DNA of 64,000 nucleotides. Source: DASSUW01 sp963792385. GTDB lineage: Bacteria; Actinomycetota; Thermoleophilia; Solirubrobacterales; Solirubrobacteraceae. Made by a program: the position numbers and the translations under genes. Where the stretch lies: positions 248,001-312,000 of the forward strand of contig CAWBVZ010000004.1 in NCBI GenBank assembly GCA_963792385.1, written 5' to 3'. A model generated the notes under the pieces. The model saw nothing but the letters and a program-made list of their open reading frames with translations, was not told the origin of the DNA and ran no database searches. This document shows positions 57,812 to 64,000 of the stretch, piece after piece (positions within the stretch are counted from its first letter, which is position 1; each line of letters begins with the position of its first letter).

Positions 57812-60800
57812 GGCGCGCGGTCGTCGTCGCAGCGTTCTGCCTCGCACTCGCAGGCAGCGCGGACGCGCTCGCAAGCGGGAGCGCGCCTTCCGGGCTCACG
57901 GTCGGCGATCGCGCGCACCCGCTCAACGTCCACGGCGCACCCCAGTTCGGCTGGCTGCCGGACGGCCGCGGCGGCAACGCCGTGCAGACCGCCTACCAGG
58001 TCGAGGTCGAACGCGCCGGCGATCGGGTGTGGGACAGCGGGAAGGTGCGGTCCTCGCGGCAGTCCTACGTCGCCTACGGCGGCCCGCCGCTCGACCCCGG
58101 CACGAGCTACGACTGGTCCGTCCGTACCTGGGACGCGCGTGGGCGCGTTTCGTCGTGGGCGCGCACAGCCCACTTCGACACCGGGATCGGGGACGCCGAC
58201 TGGTCCGGCGCGCAATGGATCCGGCGCGTGACCACCGGCAACGACTTCACCGACGACTACACGCTCGCGCGCCGGCAGGTGAACGTCGGCGCGAGCCGGG
58301 TCACGCGCGCGCGTGCGTACGTCTCGGCGCTCGGCCAGTACGCGCTCCACGTCAACGGCGACGCGGTCTACCGCGGCGACTCGTTCGGCTATCCCGGCGA
58401 GGGCCAGTACTCCGCCACCGACATCACCGACGCCGTGCGGGCGGGGCGGCCGCTCGCGCTCGGCGTCCTCTACCACTACTGGACCTGCACCTGCCAGGGC
58501 CGCGCCAACGGGCGCGTGAGCAACACAACGCTCGCGAGCGCGGCGGCGGCCGGCGACACCAACCTGAAGGTGGCCGCGGTACTCCCGTTCGACGCGGGCG
58601 ACCGGATCACCGTCGGCGCGGGCGCCGAGGCGGAGACGGCCACCGTCACGGCGGTCGGGAGCGCGGGCGCCGCGGGCACCGGCGTCACGATCGACCGGCC
58701 GCTGTCAGCTGCCCACGGCACCGGCAACGCGACGCCGGTCTACGACCACAACGGCCCGTCGGGGCTGCTGGTCAAGGTCGTCGTCGACCACGCGGACGGC
58801 AGCCGCGAGACGATCGTCTCCGACGACGCGTGGAAGGTGACGAAGGCGACGCAGTACACCAACGCCACGGTCACCTCGCGCAACGGCGACGCCGGTGATC
58901 GGCTCGAGCGCTACGACGCACGCCTCGAACTGCCCGGCTGGGACACCGCCGGCTTCGACGACTCGGGCTGGCAGGCCCCTGCGGTCATCGGCCCGCACCC
59001 GCGGCCGAAGGAGGCGCTGCGCGACACGTTCTCGCACCTCGATCCCGTGATCTCGGACCTCCAGTTCGACACGGTCCACCCGCGGACCGTGCGCCGGCTC
59101 GCGGACGGCACGGTCGTCGCCGACTTCGGCGTCGTGCTGCCGGCCGCCCCCCGCATCCGGCTCCGCCACGGCGTCGCCGGCCGCGCGCTGTCGATGCTGA
59201 CCAGCTACCGGCTCAACAACACGACGCTGACGGCGCCCGCGGCAGCGGGCGACGCGACGATCACGGTCGGCACGGTCAGCTCGTTCGTGGCCGGTGACCG
59301 GATCACCGTCGACGCACCGGCCAACGGCCGCGGCGCCGGCGACCCCGAGGTGCGCACGATCGCGGCGGTCGGTACCGGGCAGATCACGCTTGACGCCCCG
59401 CTGTCACGCGATCACGCCGCGAACGCGTGGGTCGAGGGTTCGCGCGCCGGCACGTCGACGCTCGACACCCAGGGCAGCAACCTGGCGTGGTTCCACACCG
59501 AGAAGGACGGCCCCCAGACCGCCCAGGCGTTCACCCACTGGGGCTGGCGCTACCTGCAGATCGGCGCGCCCGGCGAGAGCCTCACCAAAGACGACATCGC
59601 CGCCGTCGTCCAGCACAGCCAGGTCGCGAGCAACCGCCGGGCCCGGTTCGACAGCGACGACAAGACGCTCGACGCGGTCTTCGACCTGATGCAGCGCTCC
59701 GGCCTGTACTCCTCGCAGGAGACGTTCGTCGATACGCCGACGCGCGAGAAGGGCCAGTTCCTCGGCGACACGATCGACATCTCGTTCGCCAACATGAGCA
59801 GCTGGGGCGAGCGCAACGCGACCGCGCGCGCGATCCGCGAGTTCGTCTACTCCGGTGCGCATACCTGGAAGGCGCCGAGCAACAACTACTGCACGGCCGC
59901 CCAGGTCCCCTGCTCGTTCGCGAGCCTCGGGACGCCCGGCCGCCTCGGCGCCGTGTACCCGAACGGCGACAACATGCGCGACATCCCGGACTACACGGAG
60001 ACGTTCCCGGACTGGGTCGTGCGGTACTGGCAGCAGACGGGCGACACCGCGACGCTCGCGTCGGCGTACGAGACGATGCGCTCGGTCGCGGAGTACATCC
60101 GGCGCGCGCAGCCGGAGTCCGGTCCCACCGCGGGGCTCGTGACCAACCTGCCCGGTGGCGCGGGCCCGTACCAGTTCGGGATCATCGACTGGCCGGCACC
60201 GATGCGCTACGGCTACACGTTCGACGGCAACGCCGCGCGAACGATCCACAACGCCGAGGCCGTGGGCGCGTACCGCGCCACTGCGAAGGCCGCGGCGGCG
60301 CTCGGCAAGGCCGCGGACGCCGCGCGCTACGCCGACTGGGCCGACGCGCTGGCGGCCACCATCAACGCCAAGCTGCGACGCCCGGACGGTCTCTACAGCG
60401 ACGGCCTGTCCGCGGCCGACGGCACGCAGATCGCCAACGCGGCCCAGCACGCGCAGACGTTCCCGATCTACTACGGGGTCGCGCCCGGCAACGCGCGCGA
60501 TGCGCTGGCCGACAACATCGTCAGCCAGGGGATGCGGCAGGGGCCGATGACGTGGCACAAGCTGCTCGGCGCGCTGGCGGCGGCCGGCCGCGACGACCAG
60601 ATCGTCGAGCTGCTGACCGACGCCGAGAGCGACGGCCCGGCGAAGATCCTGGCCGAGGGCGGGACGTTCATGTGGGAGCAGTGGGACCCGGGCTGCGCCA
60701 CCGCGCCGTGCTCGAACCCGGCCGAGAACAACAGCGAGAGCTTCTCGCACGGGTGGGGCTCGTGGGGCGTCGTCGACATGATCGAGTCGCTGCTGGGCGT

Positions 60801-61119
60801 GAGCGTCACAAGCCCGGGCGCGGCGACGATTCGGATCGAGCCGCCGGCGATCCGCAGGGCAGACCTGAGGCGCGCGTCGGGCTCCGCCTGGACTCAGCGA
60901 GGGACCGTGCGCGTGAGCTGGAAGCGCAGCCGCGCGGGAACGGCGCTCGACGTGGACGTGCCGGCGAACGTGAAGGCAACGGTGGCGCTCCCGGTCGCGC
61001 GCTACAAGGCCCGCGGCGACGGCGCGCCCAGCTTCCAGGGCGTCAAGGATGGCCACGCGGTCTTCAGCGTCGGCTCGGGTCGGACGCGATTCTCGCCGGC
61101 AGGGCGCGGGCGAGGATGA
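57808..61119 (+). CDS. Alpha-L-rhamnosidase (GH78) with duplicated inserted module
   Basis: A 1103-aa secreted glycoside hydrolase. A signal peptide (AVVVAAFCLALAGSADALA) leads to Bac_rhamnosidase N-terminal domains with a fibronectin-like start (AYQVEVERAGDRVWDSGKVR). The (alpha/alpha)6 catalytic domain spans about 620-1010: DTPTREKGQFLGD near 640 equates to the DxPxRxE..G.xGD motif, and GGTFMWEQWDP holds the general-base Glu. Two similar 70-residue modules are inserted at about 239-309 and 471-543 (NTTLASAAAAGDTNLKV and NTTLTAPAAAGDATITV). The end overlaps the converging MFS gene by 56 bp. It releases terminal L-rhamnose. Confidence 0.92.
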   Translation: MRRAVVVAAFCLALAGSADALASGSAPSGLTVGDRAHPLNVHGAPQFGWLPDGRGGNAVQTAYQVEVERAGDRVWDSGKVRSSRQSYVAYGGPPLDPGTSYDWSVRTWDARGRVSSWARTAHFDTGIGDADWSGAQWIRRVTTGNDFTDDYTLARRQVNVGASRVTRARAYVSALGQYALHVNGDAVYRGDSFGYPGEGQYSATDITDAVRAGRPLALGVLYHYWTCTCQGRANGRVSNTTLASAAAAGDTNLKVAAVLPFDAGDRITVGAGAEAETATVTAVGSAGAAGTGVTIDRPLSAAHGTGNATPVYDHNGPSGLLVKVVVDHADGSRETIVSDDAWKVTKATQYTNATVTSRNGDAGDRLERYDARLELPGWDTAGFDDSGWQAPAVIGPHPRPKEALRDTFSHLDPVISDLQFDTVHPRTVRRLADGTVVADFGVVLPAAPRIRLRHGVAGRALSMLTSYRLNNTTLTAPAAAGDATITVGTVSSFVAGDRITVDAPANGRGAGDPEVRTIAAVGTGQITLDAPLSRDHAANAWVEGSRAGTSTLDTQGSNLAWFHTEKDGPQTAQAFTHWGWRYLQIGAPGESLTKDDIAAVVQHSQVASNRRARFDSDDKTLDAVFDLMQRSGLYSSQETFVDTPTREKGQFLGDTIDISFANMSSWGERNATARAIREFVYSGAHTWKAPSNNYCTAAQVPCSFASLGTPGRLGAVYPNGDNMRDIPDYTETFPDWVVRYWQQTGDTATLASAYETMRSVAEYIRRAQPESGPTAGLVTNLPGGAGPYQFGIIDWPAPMRYGYTFDGNAARTIHNAEAVGAYRATAKAAAALGKAADAARYADWADALAATINAKLRRPDGLYSDGLSAADGTQIANAAQHAQTFPIYYGVAPGNARDALADNIVSQGMRQGPMTWHKLLGALAAAGRDDQIVELLTDAESDGPAKILAEGGTFMWEQWDPGCATAPCSNPAENNSESFSHGWGSWGVVDMIESLLGVSVTSPGAATIRIEPPAIRRADLRRASGSAWTQRGTVRVSWKRSRAGTALDVDVPANVKATVALPVARYKARGDGAPSFQGVKDGHAVFSVGSGRTRFSPAGRGRG
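58522..58737 (+). repeat. Inserted module copy 1 within the GH78 gene
   Basis: Encodes about residues 239-309, starting NTTLASAAAAGDTNLKVAAV, with AGDRITVG, TVTAV, GVTIDRPLSAAHGTGN. A shared pattern of beta strands marks a compact Ala/Gly/Thr-rich domain. Homologous to copy 2 at the protein level by eye. Confidence 0.7.
59218..59438 (+). repeat. Inserted module copy 2 within the GH78 gene
   Basis: Encodes about residues 471-543: NTTLTAPAAAGDATITVGTV, AGDRITVDAP, TIAAVGTGQITLDAPLSRDH, AANAW. It shares with copy 1 the order NTTL-xxxAAAGD, GDRITV, T-AVG and LDxPLS. The two copies interrupt different parts of the N-terminal domains. Confidence 0.7.
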
Positions 61120-62260
61120 CGATGAGCACGGCCGCCAGCGGCATCAGGAGCAGCCCGGTGCGCAGGCTGTAGGCATCGGCGACAACGCCGATCAGCGGAG
61201 GGGCGGCGAGCATCGCGACGCGGTCCACCGTGCCCACGAAGGTCAGGCCGACGCCGGGCGCGAAGCCGGGAAGGTCGTCGGCGGCGCGCATGCTGGCGGG
61301 GATGATCGTGCCGATCCCCAGCCCGACGATCGCGAAGGCGAGCACGGTCGTCGCTGTGGCAGGAGCCGCCAGCGCGCCGGCGATCGCAGTCCCGGCCAGC
61401 GCCGCCCCGGCGCGGCTGACGGCGCGGTCCCCGTAGCGGGTAACGACACGGTCCCCGAACAGCCTGGCGAAGGTCTGCGTGGTCTGCAGGGCGATGAAGG
61501 CCAGGCCGGCCACCGCGGCGGCGGCGTCGAGGTCGTCGCGGAGGTACACCGCGCCCCACGTCGCGGTCGAGTCCTCCATCAGCTGGGCCATGGCGGCGAC
61601 CACCCCGAGCACCACGACGGTCCGGGCGACGTGCAGACGCCCGGACTGCCGCAGCCGGCCGAGGCCGGGGTCGGCGGTCCGCTCGGCGTCGTCCGGTCCC
61701 GGCAGAAGGAATCGCGACGCCGCCACGGCGAGGGTCGCGAACAGCGCCGCCGCGATCGCCAGGTGCCACGCCAGCGGGAGCCCCAGGCCCGCCGCAACCG
61801 CTCCCATCGAGCCGCCGACGACCGCGCCGATGCTCCACACACCGTGGAGGGAGTTGAGGATCGATCGGCCGTAGAGGCGCTCCACTCGCAGGCCGTGTGC
61901 GTTCTCCGCGACGTCGGCGATGGCGTCGAGCGAGCCGGCGACGAACAGGACGGCGGCCAGGGCCAGCCACGAGGGCACCACCGCGAGCAGCACGAGGTTC
62001 GCGGCCGCGCCGACCACGACCGCCGGTGCCACCCGCGCCGATCCCCAGCGGCTCACGAGCACGCCCGAGATCAACCCGAGAACCAGTGCGCCGAGCCCGT
62101 AGGCGGCCACGGCGGAACCGAACGCGGCGTTGGAGAGCCCAAGATCGGCCTTCAGCTCCGGATAGCGCGGAATCACGTTGGCGAATAGCGCGCCGTTGGT
62201 GAAGAACAGGGCGGCGACGGCGGCGCGGGCCCGCCTCGCCGTCGGCGACGGCGCGCTCAC
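61064..62260 (-). CDS. MFS transporter
   Basis: A 398-aa, 12-helix major facilitator. FFTNGALFANVIPRYPELKA, the motif-A-like GVLVSRWGSARVAPAVVVGA and NAHGLRVERLYGRSILNSLH resemble the YbjJ-like/inner-membrane MFS group often linked to sugars or small metabolites. It is minus-strand and its 3' end overlaps the rhamnosidase gene by 56 bp. It could import released sugars or be unrelated. GTG start 62260. Confidence 0.85.
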   Translation of the reverse strand: MSAPSPTARRARAAVAALFFTNGALFANVIPRYPELKADLGLSNAAFGSAVAAYGLGALVLGLISGVLVSRWGSARVAPAVVVGAAANLVLLAVVPSWLALAAVLFVAGSLDAIADVAENAHGLRVERLYGRSILNSLHGVWSIGAVVGGSMGAVAAGLGLPLAWHLAIAAALFATLAVAASRFLLPGPDDAERTADPGLGRLRQSGRLHVARTVVVLGVVAAMAQLMEDSTATWGAVYLRDDLDAAAAVAGLAFIALQTTQTFARLFGDRVVTRYGDRAVSRAGAALAGTAIAGALAAPATATTVLAFAIVGLGIGTIIPASMRAADDLPGFAPGVGLTFVGTVDRVAMLAAPPLIGVVADAYSLRTGLLLMPLAAVLIVILARALPARIASDPSRR

Positions 62261-62328
62261 GAAGCCGACTGCGATCGCATCAGAAAGAAAGCGTTTGCCA
62301 TACGCGGGGCGTGGGAAACGAAGATGCT

Positions 62329-63350
62329 ATGGCGGGCTCTGGCGGGCACGTGAGGTTCGGCGTCTTCCTGCCGTCGTTCCTCACCGGAGACCACCCGGAC
62401 GCGCACGCCGGGGCGATCCGGGCGTTCGCGAAACGGGCCGAGGAGCTCGGCTTCGACTCGCTGTGGATCACCGACCATCTGGTCACCGCGCACCGCTTCT
62501 ATCGCGTGAGCTGGCTCGACGCGCTGACGACGCTCTCGCACGTCGCCGCGATTACCGAGCGGGTCCGGCTCGGCACCTCGATCCTGATCCTCCCGACGCG
62601 TCAGCCGACCGTGCTCGCGAAGGAGATCGCCACGCTGCAGTACCTGTCCGGCGGGCGCTACGTGTTCGGGATCGGCACCGGCTGGTTCGGGCCCGAGTTC
62701 GCCGCCTGCGGAGTGAAGAAATCCGAGCGCGGCGGCCGCACCGATGAGGTGCTCGACGCGACCATGGCGCTGCTGGGCGGGCCGGGCGCGCGCTACGACG
62801 GCCGCTACTACACGCTCGACGACGTCACGGTCGAGCCGCACGTCGCGCCGCCGCCGGTGTGGTCGGCCGGAGGCAGCCAGCTCGCGCACGAGCGCTCCCC
62901 GGAGAAGCCGGCGATGCACCCGAACGTGCTCCGCCGGATCGCCGCCGCCGACGGCTGGATCGCGCGGCCGACGTGCCCGCCGGACCTGATCGCCGCCGAC
63001 CTCGAGCTGATCCAGGCTGCACGATCGGACGCCGGCCGCACGGGCCCGTTCACGGTCGCCCACGAGAACTTCACCTGGATCGAGGAACGCGGGAGCGAGG
63101 ACGACGTCACCGCCGTGCAGCAGCAGCGGTTCGGCGCGGTCGTCAGCGACGAGCGCCCCTGGGACTACATCGACGCCGTCTACATGCCCGGCACCGTCGA
63201 CCAGATCCAGGCCAAGGTGCAGGCGCGGATCGACGCCGGCGCCGAGTACCTGATGCTGCACACGCTCACGCCCGACCTCGACCAGCTCGAGCTGATCGCT
63301 CGGCACATCGTCGAGCCGTTCTCGCGCGTCAAAGCGGGGGCGGTCGCGTG

Positions 63351-63351
<1 letters not shown>
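62329..63351 (+). CDS. LLM class F420/FMN-dependent oxidoreductase
   Basis: A 340-aa luciferase-like TIM barrel. VRFGVFLPSFLTGDHPD, AEELGFDSLWITDHLV, ERVRLGTSILILPTRQPTVL, AKEIATLQYLSGGRYVFGIG and GWFGPEFAACGV are class hallmarks. It may be a flavin monooxygenase or an F420 dehydrogenase; both occur in actinobacteria. ATG 62329 is preferred to GTG 62311. It overlaps the following ABC ATPase gene by one base (TGATG). With an SsuB-type importer this suggests uptake and oxidation of a sulfonate or N-heterocycle. Confidence 0.88.

Positions 63352-64000
<649 letters not shown>

Noticed and set aside
59404..61056. A 550-codon minus-strand open frame opposite the rhamnosidase
   Set aside because: Shadow of GH78 coding with Arg/Val/Asp bias; no motif.

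Overview
The window is 64 kb of very GC-rich actinobacterial chromosome. Dense genes, many 4-bp ATGA/GTGA overlaps, many GTG starts and repeated leaderless-type promoters (a TANNNT box 8-10 nt before the start codon with no Shine-Dalgarno) point to Actinomycetota. The collagen-like surface protein at 14468-14983 carries a VSLGGTGYAAV segment that I associate with Thermoleophilia/Solirubrobacterales (Conexibacter-like soil bacteria). That placement is inference. I recognised no rRNA, tRNA, CRISPR array, transposase or prophage gene, and no gene-free stretch exceeds 300 bases apart from part of the trpS leader.

Layout: 0-1.4 kb, the tail of an unknown gene, then a trpS-type gene behind a leader peptide with tandem Trp codons. 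1.4-6.5 kb, an MMPL exporter, a GNAT acetyltransferase and an AAA-type regulator. 6.5-15 kb, a secreted Calx-beta protein, two back-to-back ABC-2 exporters (one with a YtrA-type GntR regulator), a giant LuxR regulator and a collagen-like protein. 15-23.4 kb, an efflux/regulator district: TetR-MMPL, PadR-lipoprotein hydrolase, TetR/cupin, PadR/methyltransferase and a frameshifted DHA2-type MFS exporter, several behind clear inverted-repeat operators. 23.4-29.2 kb, a PAS-GAF-PAS-GGDEF-EAL protein, a VCBS/RTX protein and an HSL-type esterase.

29.4-34.5 kb is an amide-utilisation island: MarR, alpha/beta hydrolase, YaaH-type transporter, formamidase FmdA and FmdB zinc ribbon run in one direction, with a divergent cytoplasmic AmiC-like binding protein. 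34.5-39 kb holds modABC with a solo Mop protein, plus a nearby MerR-HTH/Mop fusion regulator and an orphan SMI1/KNR4 protein.

39.5-48.8 kb is an IclR-controlled catabolic operon: aromatic-type FAD monooxygenase, aldehyde dehydrogenase, ThDP decarboxylase-like enzyme, NitT/TauT-type ABC importer and ACMSD-like amidohydrolase, closed by a 15-bp hairpin. Three of its genes carry at least eight single-base frameshifts within 4.4 kb, so this is either recent decay or local sequence error. The gene combination looks like an undescribed aromatic or aryl-keto-acid pathway.

48.8-64 kb: a headless trypsin-like remnant, a DUF3995-like membrane protein, two divergent NarL-type two-component systems around an ABC-2 exporter, a BNR_4 propeller protein plus a GH78 rhamnosidase with a duplicated inserted module, an MFS transporter, and the start of an LLM flavin oxidoreductase plus SsuB-type ABC importer operon cut by the window end.
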